This document shows positions 48,259 through 55,725 of a DNA stretch of 55,931 nucleotides, piece by piece. The position numbers and the translations under genes were made by a program. Origin of the DNA: a virus; the IMG/VR virus record IMGVR_UViG_3300031918_000032, positions 1-55,931 of that record; one strand, given 5' to 3'. How positions within the stretch are numbered: the stretch's first letter is position 1; each line of letters starts with the position of its first letter. The notes under the pieces are model-generated. The model did not search any database, was not told the DNA's origin, and saw nothing but the letters and a program-made list of their open reading frames with translations.

Positions 48259-48483
48259 TTACTTTGATTCTGTTTTAGCAACTTCGCCGGTGGAATTTGT
48301 AAAGAAATTCTTTCCGAGATAAGCTAAAGCAGCAGCAAGCGCAATCGTTCCGATCTGTTTCCAGTCGAATGTCAACGAACCGGCCTGTAAGCTGGTTGTT
48401 ATTACTCCAATTACTGCTGATCCAACAGAAACTAAAAGACCTTTTGCTAAGTCTTTAAGGTTTAATGTTCCAAAATTTGACAT
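48259..48483 (-). CDS. Holin-like protein (74 aa)
   Basis: Two short hydrophobic segments (LVSVGSAVIGVITTSL; IGTIALAAALAYLGKNF) with a charged tail (GEVAKTESK), typical of small phage holins. Its position directly before the membrane protein genes supports this. Confidence 0.6.
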   Translation of the reverse strand: MSNFGTLNLKDLAKGLLVSVGSAVIGVITTSLQAGSLTFDWKQIGTIALAAALAYLGKNFFTNSTGEVAKTESK

Positions 48484-48498
48484 AATACTATTTTTAAT

Positions 48499-48780
48499 TT
48501 AACTTACTACAAAAATTGTTAACGCCTTGCCAGCGTTTACATACGCTTGACGAAGATCGGCCAGCTCGGTACTTCCGTTGATATATGAACCATTAGCGTT
48601 AATAGTCAATACCTGGTCGGTGGTAGGCGGGAATGTCGCGTAAAATCTACCCATAGCCCGGAGAAGATCAAGAGATAAGTCTTTTTTCAAAGTCTCGGAA
48701 ATCTCGTCCACCGTTGCAATTTGTGAAGCCACCAGACTCTGAGTCTGAATAAGGCTTGCTTTGATTTGTGCGGGGGTCAT
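48499..48780 (-). CDS. Hypothetical protein (93 aa)
   Basis: Starts MTPAQIKASLIQTQSLVASQ; contains LLRAMGRFYATFPPTTDQVL. Helical; overlaps the upstream gene by ATGA. Possibly a tail-related or lysis-accessory protein. Confidence 0.5.
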   Translation of the reverse strand: MTPAQIKASLIQTQSLVASQIATVDEISETLKKDLSLDLLRAMGRFYATFPPTTDQVLTINANGSYINGSTELADLRQAYVNAGKALTIFVVS

Positions 48781-49127
48781 TCTTGTTCTACTATTACTCC
48801 GTTAGGGTCAGTTACGCCAGCTTCAGTCATTTTATTGAGCATATCTTGCTTCGATACACTTGTAATAATACATGCATACGCGTTTATACCATTGGGAGTC
48901 TCTGGTGTTACCGAACCTGGAATCTTGACATCTCCCGTAATGTCAAGAATTTCTACACTTGAGTTGCTTACTTTATACTGTACTACCTCTTTAGTAGTAC
49001 GATCGTAAGCGCAGTACCATATCGGGGCTGCGTCTGAACCTTGAATTGTTTGAGGCATTTTATTTGAATTTAAGTTAATGAAACTATTTGATAATAAAAA
49101 TACTAATATTAATGTTAAATTTCTCAT
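48777..49127 (-). CDS. Hypothetical protein, possible signal peptide (116 aa)
   Basis: Starts MRNLTLILVFLLSNSFINLN (possible signal) or internally at MPQTIQGSDAAPIWYCAYDR. It contains QYKVSNSSVEILDITGDVKI and INAYACIITSVSKQ. ATGA overlap at 49124 favours the first start. Unknown. Confidence 0.5.
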   Translation of the reverse strand: MRNLTLILVFLLSNSFINLNSNKMPQTIQGSDAAPIWYCAYDRTTKEVVQYKVSNSSVEILDITGDVKIPGSVTPETPNGINAYACIITSVSKQDMLNKMTEAGVTDPNGVIVEQE

Positions 49128-50686
49128 GGGTGTAGATATACTGATAATAATTTTCCGGTTGATGCAAATATAGATTGAAGATTGACCAAATCAGTATTAC
49201 TATTACCTCCTGTCGGCCTAGAATTAGTGCCTCCGCTTAACTCAATTGTCAATCCTGCTGTTGGCGTATGTGTCGAATACCACGCATTGAGTTTGGCGAA
49301 AATGGCATCAACATAGACCGTATTTAATGCGCAATTGTGGAAGTCTACTGTCGTGAACTGCCTATTTATCGTAGGCAATGACAATGTCGTTAATCCGGTA
49401 TTCGAATAACCTCTAAGTGTCGTTGATAAATTGGATAGTCCTGATATATCTAAGGATGTTAATGAATTAGAATATGCGTCATATTGGGCTATATCTAACG
49501 AATGTGTAGGATTTGTTATTGAGGTTATTGATGGAATACCTGTAATTACAACATTTGTCAACAATACACTACTAGATAAATCTATTGAGGTAAATGTTAA
49601 GGATGATCCCGATAATGCGATATATGTTAATTTTGAAAACCCAGATGTTGAACCTCCTATTGTATTACCGTTGCCGCTAACGAGAATGTTAGTGGCGTTA
49701 GTCCAGTTAGAGACTACGCCACCTACAGTGTTGGTATCACCTGCAATAAAAAAGTAGCTGGAAATAGGCATATTTGAGCATATGCCGGAGTAAGCTGTGG
49801 GGGTTGTCCCTAATGGGGAATAGAAAGAAGTTATATGGGTTAAATTAGTAAGTGAACCTGAAAATGGATTGCCCTGGTTGTAAAATATTGTGAGATTTAC
49901 CCACCCTGATATATCTGCTGTTAACCCCCAGTTTTTGTAAAGAGAACAATTAACTAGATTTACTAGGTTTGTGCCATCGCCTGTTACTGTACTTTTACTA
50001 GCATTTATTGATAATATAGTCAGTCCAGTATTATTAGTTATATCAACACTAAAGGCTAGGTTACTCCCCGTAACACTAATGATAGTCATACCTGAGCTTG
50101 GTAATATACCAGTTATAGCACCATTAGTATTCAATAAAAGTTGCGCTAGATTAGGTAAGTTACTTAACGACCCAACCATAGGTAAATTGCCATTAGTGCT
50201 GGAAAAGTATACAAGTGTGCTACTTATATTGTTTATGTTTAAAGACAGTCCAATACCATTTGCCAAACTTAACTCCAGTAAATTAGTTAGTAAGGATATG
50301 CATGTAAAATTACCTAAATTAATTGCTACAGAAGTACACTCAAATCGCAGTATTCCGTCCAAGTTACCTGTAATAGTAATAGGGAAAGTTTGGTTTTTTA
50401 AAGAATAGCTTGAGGCATATGGTGTGTTGGAGGTTGCAGATGCTGTACTTGTTTTCCCATCTCCCCAATTAATAACAACAGATTTACCAGTAGACATTCT
50501 GAGAATCAAAGTAACCTGCGAGTTAGTAGCTCCCTGACTTGAGTAAATTATAAACCCAGAAGAAGCACGTACAAGTTTTCCGTTAGCTCTTAATAACTTA
50601 CTGTTAACATTCTTTAATGGTTGAGCCTCTACTAATGAGAAGCTCAACACAGTAAGTAAAAGTATTCCAATTATTCTTTTAATCAT
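49124..50686 (-). CDS. Exported leucine-rich-repeat-like surface protein
   Basis: About 520 residues from ATG 50686 (MIKRIIGILLLTVLSFSLVE, signal peptide). Many leucine-rich repeat units follow with LTxLxLS... and xNLxxLxxxxN patterns from about residue 100 to 480 (LLELSLANGIGLSLNINNIS; NSLTSLDISGLSNLSTTL). Two such genes in a row with signal sequences suggest an exported adhesin or receptor-binding protein. An upstream ATG at 50728 exists but lacks a signal. Confidence 0.55.
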   Translation of the reverse strand: MIKRIIGILLLTVLSFSLVEAQPLKNVNSKLLRANGKLVRASSGFIIYSSQGATNSQVTLILRMSTGKSVVINWGDGKTSTASATSNTPYASSYSLKNQTFPITITGNLDGILRFECTSVAINLGNFTCISLLTNLLELSLANGIGLSLNINNISSTLVYFSSTNGNLPMVGSLSNLPNLAQLLLNTNGAITGILPSSGMTIISVTGSNLAFSVDITNNTGLTILSINASKSTVTGDGTNLVNLVNCSLYKNWGLTADISGWVNLTIFYNQGNPFSGSLTNLTHITSFYSPLGTTPTAYSGICSNMPISSYFFIAGDTNTVGGVVSNWTNATNILVSGNGNTIGGSTSGFSKLTYIALSGSSLTFTSIDLSSSVLLTNVVITGIPSITSITNPTHSLDIAQYDAYSNSLTSLDISGLSNLSTTLRGYSNTGLTTLSLPTINRQFTTVDFHNCALNTVYVDAIFAKLNAWYSTHTPTAGLTIELSGGTNSRPTGGNSNTDLVNLQSIFASTGKLLSVYLHP

Positions 50687-50717
50687 TTTCTTTGGATTTT
50701 CAATTATACATTGATGA

Positions 50718-53700
50718 TTACATACCATAAATCAATTCAGCCAAAATATTACTACCGAGTACTTGAATATTACCCGCACTAGGTACTTGAGTAACACTAC
50801 CATAAATCTTTATAACGTCTCCAGCATTGGCCGTATAATAAACAACAGGACATTCAACTAACCCATAAAATAGAGTTGCTGTTGTGGATGCTTCCAAGGG
50901 TAAGTTAGGAGTTGACCCATTTGTAATTGATATTTGAGGAATGTTAGTTTTCTTAATGAAAAATTTAATAGTTTGTCCTGACGCTTCAGTTGCTCCTGAG
51001 TAACTAACATAACACTTTCCTGTGATCTTATAAGTGCCTGCTACAGATAATGTAACAGTTGCAGGAGTACCAGTGTAATTAATAATGGTATCTGATGCAG
51101 TCATGTTGTAAGTACCTGTACTGTAACTCTGGAAGTAAGTACCGTAAGGGATTGCTGTTGCTTGCTTAAGAAGTGCAGTCATTGTCTGTATAGCACTGTC
51201 TGGGCTAGTTGCAAGTGTGGTGAACTTTGCAGCTTCAACATTGCCGGTAGAGTCAATTTTCATCCGAGTTACAGGCGCATGGAAAGTTGTACCTGTTGTG
51301 CCGGAAGAGGCGGTTTGGAAAAACATGGATGAACCACCAATACCTCGGGAGCCTCCGGTGACAAAGTAAAGATCACCGCCTCTTTTGTTTGTTGCATCTG
51401 CTGAGCAATTACCAGAATTGATTAGGAGGTTTTGACCTACTGTATTAGAAGTTGTAGTTGGTTCCAGACCTAAGGTTCTGGAGACAGAACCAGTAAATGA
51501 GAAATCCTTTGTTGGAGTTGACTGAGAGCCTATATTAAGTTTAAGACCTGAAATAAACCCATTTCCTGAGATGAGGTTATAGTTTGCCATTATATTAGTG
51601 TTAACAAACAGAGAACCACCCATTGTTGTAGTAAAGTCAAATCTGGGTAGTGTGAATATACCCAGATTTGACTTGTTTAATATAATGGCATCTTGTCCAT
51701 TATTAACTTTTATTGGTGAGTTTACATTCAGATTACCGTTTACTGTTAAATCACCAGTATTGTTAGATAGCTGGATTATACTTATTCCAGTAATGACTGC
51801 ACGAACTCCCGTAGCAGAAGGTGTAATTAGTATGGAATTAGTTGCTGTTGCTGTTATATAGTCCGTATATGTGATTGCGGAAGATATTGTAGTACCATAC
51901 CCTGTTATGATACTTGTACCGGGTGATCCTATAGTCCAACTCAAAGTTCCACCAGAGATACTCCCAACAACAATCGTAACTCTATAAGTATAACCAGCTC
52001 TGATTCCGGGAAGTGTTGCAGTGGTAACTGTACCTAAACCATCAGAAGTTTTTGCAATGGCATTAGGAGAGGTTTGATAAACCCAACCTGTACCTAATGT
52101 CCAATTTGGAGTAACGAGAGCTGGAGCAAGTTGAGTGCTATCTGTTGCATTAATTATCAAGTTACCTCCTATTGAAGAGGTTCCAACAGTTATGTTTTTA
52201 ACTACTCCAGTACTAAGACCATAAGAAGTCTGTACCTTTGTTAGGGTATCATTACTAAACTGTTTAACTGTCTTAACTTTACGGTTAAGTGTATCACCGA
52301 CGATTAGCTGCTTATCATTGGTGACATTACCTAACCCAACCATTGTAGCCGTAATACCTCCGACATTGCCGGTAAAGGTTGGTGATGCAATCGGTGCCTT
52401 AGTAACTATCTGATTATGTAATTTTGTCGTATCGCCAGTTAACGATGATTTCTTGTAATATTTGGTCGTGTCGGATAAATTACCTATTATGTTTTGTTTA
52501 GTTATAATTTGATTATGCAACTTGATACTATCAGCCCGCGCACTTGCTTTTGTTTGGTACTTAAATATAGTATCTGCCAATATTGTAATAGCTGGTACTG
52601 ATGTCGGGTTAGACACGGTTCCGCTAAATCCGTTCGCAGTAACTACCGATACCTGAGTAACCGTACCACCGCTACTACCAGCGATTACGATATTACCAGC
52701 GCCGACCAAAGAATTGCCGTTTATAGTCTTAATGTTAGTCCCTGAGACTAAAACGTCCTGTTTATTAGCATACCTTGTTGTGTCTCGAGCTTTCAAATTG
52801 TATGCTGGTGCAGCCGTTGCGATAGGATCAGTTTCTAGTGCTGACAATTGCGACCATACCGGGTTAGTTCCATCCGATTTAACCACATAGTTTGTTTTGC
52901 CGCTCTGACTTGGTAGTAATGCATTCAATGCCGCCGTGGCTGTTGTCTGACCTGTACCTCCACTTGCAATTGGCAACGTACCGGTAACACTATTTGCTAA
53001 ATTAACCTGAGTAAAATTCTTTGATCCGTTCCAAAATTGAGTAGTTGTACCGGTTGTTATCGCGGGTTCCTTACCAGCCAAAGCCGAATTTAAAAGGCTA
53101 TTACTCCCGGGTGTCCCGGTTAAGTCTGCGAATCCAACGTCAGACCAATTAAGTGATGTTGTTCCACTTTTTAAAAATTTACCATTTGAATAAGCTGGTA
53201 TCCCAACATCAGTAGGCAATCCCAAAATATTCCCAGTTCGTCCAAATACCGATTGTACCGGGGAGTTGTTTGGGTATAAAAAAATAACCCAGTTGCTTAA
53301 TGTAGATGATGGTAATGCTGCTAAAATATAGGAAGTTGTATCATCATGTCGCATAGATATATCACCAACATACCTACTGCCACTTAACATTTGCGCCTGG
53401 CTTGTATCTTGATATGTATGACTTGTTATTAAAGATGGCAAGAATCTGACTGGTATTAAAGTATCTGTACCAAGTCCTACATATCCATTTGGCCTGTTTT
53501 TATGGGCGATGTTCTCCGGGGTATATCCTAAGTTATTTCCTAAACTTGCAATCTTTGAAGGGCTTAACCATACACGCGATACTCCGTTGCCGACGCTGAT
53601 AGAATCACATCGGATTGTGTCAGATACGGTAAGATATTTTCGAATAAGTACATAATTCTGAAAATCATATACCTGTGTGGGTTTAATAGTTTGGCCGAAA

Positions 53701-53747
53701 GATATTATCGGTAATAATAGAAAGAATTCTATAAAATATTTCCTCAT
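50718..53747 (-). CDS. Exported tail-fibre-like protein (1009 aa)
   Basis: An N-terminal signal peptide (RKYFIEFFLLLPIISFG), then fibre-type repeats: SVFGRTGNILGLPTDVG, FWNGSKNFTQVNLAN, SGGTGQTTATAALNALLPSQ, KQDVLVSGTNIKTINGNSLV and GNVGGITATMVGLGNV. The C-terminal part resembles a TNF/C1q-like head (TIKFFIKKTNIPQISITN; YYTANAGDVIKIYGSVTQVP). A Sec signal on a tail-fibre protein is unusual: it may be a surface decoration of the host or have a retained leader. A -7 element TATATTTG lies at 53767-53774. Confidence 0.65.
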   Translation of the reverse strand: MRKYFIEFFLLLPIISFGQTIKPTQVYDFQNYVLIRKYLTVSDTIRCDSISVGNGVSRVWLSPSKIASLGNNLGYTPENIAHKNRPNGYVGLGTDTLIPVRFLPSLITSHTYQDTSQAQMLSGSRYVGDISMRHDDTTSYILAALPSSTLSNWVIFLYPNNSPVQSVFGRTGNILGLPTDVGIPAYSNGKFLKSGTTSLNWSDVGFADLTGTPGSNSLLNSALAGKEPAITTGTTTQFWNGSKNFTQVNLANSVTGTLPIASGGTGQTTATAALNALLPSQSGKTNYVVKSDGTNPVWSQLSALETDPIATAAPAYNLKARDTTRYANKQDVLVSGTNIKTINGNSLVGAGNIVIAGSSGGTVTQVSVVTANGFSGTVSNPTSVPAITILADTIFKYQTKASARADSIKLHNQIITKQNIIGNLSDTTKYYKKSSLTGDTTKLHNQIVTKAPIASPTFTGNVGGITATMVGLGNVTNDKQLIVGDTLNRKVKTVKQFSNDTLTKVQTSYGLSTGVVKNITVGTSSIGGNLIINATDSTQLAPALVTPNWTLGTGWVYQTSPNAIAKTSDGLGTVTTATLPGIRAGYTYRVTIVVGSISGGTLSWTIGSPGTSIITGYGTTISSAITYTDYITATATNSILITPSATGVRAVITGISIIQLSNNTGDLTVNGNLNVNSPIKVNNGQDAIILNKSNLGIFTLPRFDFTTTMGGSLFVNTNIMANYNLISGNGFISGLKLNIGSQSTPTKDFSFTGSVSRTLGLEPTTTSNTVGQNLLINSGNCSADATNKRGGDLYFVTGGSRGIGGSSMFFQTASSGTTGTTFHAPVTRMKIDSTGNVEAAKFTTLATSPDSAIQTMTALLKQATAIPYGTYFQSYSTGTYNMTASDTIINYTGTPATVTLSVAGTYKITGKCYVSYSGATEASGQTIKFFIKKTNIPQISITNGSTPNLPLEASTTATLFYGLVECPVVYYTANAGDVIKIYGSVTQVPSAGNIQVLGSNILAELIYGM

Positions 53748-53766
53748 TTAAACTACATTTTATTTG

Positions 53767-53774
53767 CAAATATA
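53767..53774 (-). promoter_or_regulatory. -7 element before the fibre gene
   Basis: Minus strand TATATTTG, 20 bases before the ATG at 53747; no clear TTG element at 19-20 bases. Confidence 0.4.
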
Positions 53775-53794
53775 GCTTAAATTTCAATACCATA

Positions 53795-54103
53795 TTATAT
53801 GGTGTTCTTTTTTGCAGATCGGATATTTGTTTTGTCGTGTTCGCGATGACATGACCGGCATAGTATTTTGATATTGTCAACGTCCCAAGCCAACTCGCTA
53901 CGGCCTGACTTCTGGCATTCATCGACGCTTATTACGTGGGCGCAATCTAAAGTACTTTCGTGTTCTTTGGCAAATCCTTCGCAAAAATTGTACCCGTAGT
54001 CGTTTATCTGTTGCTCTAACTTCTGATGTTTGGCACCTTTTACTTTGGTGTCGATATATGTTTTACTTACACGTTCGTTTTTGGATGTTCTGTAATGGTT
54101 CAT
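53795..54103 (-). CDS. HNH endonuclease
   Basis: A 102-residue protein: LDCAHVISVDECQKSGRSEL, then VDNIKILCRSCHREHDKTNI. The CxH ... N ... CxxCH pattern is a Cys-coordinated HNH. N-terminus basic. It may nick DNA during packaging or act as homing nuclease. Confidence 0.8.
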   Translation of the reverse strand: MNHYRTSKNERVSKTYIDTKVKGAKHQKLEQQINDYGYNFCEGFAKEHESTLDCAHVISVDECQKSGRSELAWDVDNIKILCRSCHREHDKTNIRSAKKNTI

Positions 54104-54330
54104 TTTGCAGTTAATTTTGTTCTTAATCCTAATAACATCTTTCCGTGTTCGTACTTCGCTTTTTCGTTGGCCTTTAATTCGGCTTTGGTCATATCGCTTT
54201 TTAATCGCGGGCGGAATTGGATGTAATCATAAACCCATACTTTAGTACCTTTTTCGCTAGTCACATTCATCGATCCTAATGTTTTACAAATTGACGCAAA
54301 ACATTTGTATTTTTCTTTTCCCTCTTTCAT
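54100..54330 (-). CDS. Small hypothetical protein (76 aa)
   Basis: Starts MKEGKEKYKCFASICKTLGS; contains VYDYIQFRPRLKSDMTKAEL. Basic, helical. Overlaps the HNH start by ATGA. Unknown. Confidence 0.5.
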   Translation of the reverse strand: MKEGKEKYKCFASICKTLGSMNVTSEKGTKVWVYDYIQFRPRLKSDMTKAELKANEKAKYEHGKMLLGLRTKLTAK

Positions 54331-54333
54331 AGC

Positions 54334-54519
54334 TTAAAGTTGTTCGTCATGAGAGTATGCTAAATTCTCTAATCTTCGCGCGCATTCGCTAAATTGCTTC
54401 TCTCCGTATGCTGGCGATTGTTCATTCTGTTCGCGTACTATGTTTTCGGCTTTCATTCCTTCAATTTCTGCCTGAACCGATAATACTAAAGCTAATCTTC
54501 TTACGTCATTGCTTTCCAT
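54334..54519 (-). CDS. Small helical protein (61 aa)
   Basis: Starts MESNDVRRLALVLSVQAEIE; ends CARRLENLAYSHDEQL. Adjacent to the 54100 gene. Unknown. Confidence 0.5.
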   Translation of the reverse strand: MESNDVRRLALVLSVQAEIEGMKAENIVREQNEQSPAYGEKQFSECARRLENLAYSHDEQL

Positions 54520-54569
54520 ACTCTTAAAATATTAGTTAAAGTTAATGAATATTAATTTATTATGTGAAA

Positions 54570-54638
54570 TTATGAATAGGTCGCAATATCCCTAAGTATC
54601 CGTTGCCTATTCTCCTTCGATTTACCCTCTTTTATCAT
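54570..54638 (-). CDS. Possible tiny protein (22 aa)
   Basis: MIKEGKSKENRQRILRDIAT then YS. Its start ATGA-overlaps the GIY-YIG gene stop. Basic. Weak evidence. Confidence 0.35.
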   Translation of the reverse strand: MIKEGKSKENRQRILRDIATYS

Positions 54639-55195
54639 CTTAATATTGGCAAGCTGTAATCGTATTTGACAAATCCATGCTTTTTAACAATTGTCAATAT
54701 GTCTTTACTCCCAAGATCAAACCATTCACCTCGTATTCTATTTTTAGAATATTGTTTATGTAGTACCATTTCAATATCCAGGTCTAAGTAAAATAGTGTT
54801 TTTATTTTAGGTATTTGACCCGATAATGTTTTTTCTCTAAATTTAACATTCCCAGATTTACCAATCTTATATAATTTAGATATTTCATCATACATTATAT
54901 ATGTTTTATACTGAATGTCCTTTTTATGAAAATGCATATTATTTATAGCATCAATGAACAGATTAGTTATTTTTTCATTACATATAATTTTATTTGTAAT
55001 TACATTAACATATTCTTCAGTTATATACACATACGAACTAATTAATTCCGATTTATTCCAATCTGCATTTATAAAAAAGTTATCTTGAATGTGAAAATAT
55101 TCTTCCTTACCTATGACTATGTTTTCCTTAACATCTGATTTAACATACTCAGATAATAATACCTTAACCGAATCAATCCTTTTTACTATATTCAT
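54635..55195 (-). CDS. GIY-YIG (T5orf172 / MUG113-like) protein
   Basis: A 186-residue protein. C-terminal domain: YIMYDEISKLYKIGKSGNVK, FREKTLSGQIPKIKTLFYLD, then LHKQYSKNRIRGEWFDLGSK. The order Y-x-M...YKIG-S...R...TL...LH..F...GEWF is that of the T5orf172 GIY-YIG nuclease family. The N-terminal 95 residues are not recognised. Preceded by kissing-loop RNA 3 and a full promoter. Confidence 0.75.
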   Translation of the reverse strand: MNIVKRIDSVKVLLSEYVKSDVKENIVIGKEEYFHIQDNFFINADWNKSELISSYVYITEEYVNVITNKIICNEKITNLFIDAINNMHFHKKDIQYKTYIMYDEISKLYKIGKSGNVKFREKTLSGQIPKIKTLFYLDLDIEMVLHKQYSKNRIRGEWFDLGSKDILTIVKKHGFVKYDYSLPILR

Positions 55196-55208
55196 TTTAC
55201 TAAATTTA

Positions 55209-55291
55209 AAAACCCCGTCCAGTGATGCGAGGCACTGAACAGGGTTTTATGGTTTTTACACCAATATCTTTACGTGTTCTCGCATAAACAC
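55209..55291 (-). ncRNA. Kissing-loop leader RNA 3
   Basis: Minus strand. First hairpin GTGTT-TATGCGAG-AACAC (55291-55274). Linker with TTGGTGTAAAAACCAT. Second hairpin: a 16-bp stem (55248-55233 with 55224-55209, G-U pairs only in minus RNA), loop CCTCGCAT (55232-55225), then TTTTT. Loop 1 ATGCGAG pairs with loop 2 CTCGCAT (7 bp). The predicted transcription start (about 55290) is at the first hairpin, and the ATG follows 14 bases later. Confidence 0.7.
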
Positions 55292-55295
55292 AATG

Positions 55296-55326
55296 CAAAG
55301 GTAAAAAATAATATTAAAAAAGCAAA
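55296..55326 (-). promoter_or_regulatory. Minus-strand Bacteroidota promoter for RNA 3
   Basis: On the minus strand: TTTG (55326-55323), 19-nt spacer, TACCTTTG (55303-55296). Divergent from the plus promoter at 55333-55364. Confidence 0.8.
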
Positions 55327-55332
55327 GAAAAA

Positions 55333-55364
55333 TTTGTACGCTAAATAATATTACAGTACATTTG
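55333..55364 (+). promoter_or_regulatory. Plus-strand Bacteroidota promoter for the GYGN operon
   Basis: TTTG (55333-55336), 20-nt spacer, TACATTTG (55357-55364), 35 bases before the ATG at 55399. Confidence 0.8.
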
Positions 55365-55398
55365 TGCAATAATTATAAACAAATTTAATACTCATATT

Positions 55399-55725
55399 AT
55401 GGAAACAGAAATCGACAAGATTATTATCAAAGGAATTACTTACGTTCCTGAATCATCCGTTAAAAAAGAATTTGACGGAGATGTTAAAATTGTAGTGCTT
55501 CAGCGCGGTTGGATATACATAGGTGTATTCGAGAGAACTGGCAATGATTGTAAATTGCATAATGCTTACAATATCCGTTCGTGGGGTACAACTAAAGGAT
55601 TACCCGAATTAGTTCATGGCCCTACTAGCTCAACTAAACTGGACAAATGTGAAGGTACTGTTGAGTTCGATTGGTTAACCGTCATACATACTATTACTGT
55701 TAATAAAGACAAATGGAAGCTTTAA
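55399..55725 (+). CDS. WGTTKGL-motif protein (DUF6948-like), partner of the GYGN gene
   Basis: A 108-residue beta-rich protein. VLQRGWIYIGVFERTGNDCK, NAYNIRSWGTTKGLPELVHG, then PTSSTKLDKC. I recall this motif order from a widespread small family in phages and plasmids (Pfam name DUF6948, to be checked), and I recall short Gly-rich proteins beside some members. Its 3' end overlaps the GYGN gene by 13 nt, so they are coupled. Function unknown; no catalytic residues are evident. Confidence 0.7.
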   Translation: METEIDKIIIKGITYVPESSVKKEFDGDVKIVVLQRGWIYIGVFERTGNDCKLHNAYNIRSWGTTKGLPELVHGPTSSTKLDKCEGTVEFDWLTVIHTITVNKDKWKL

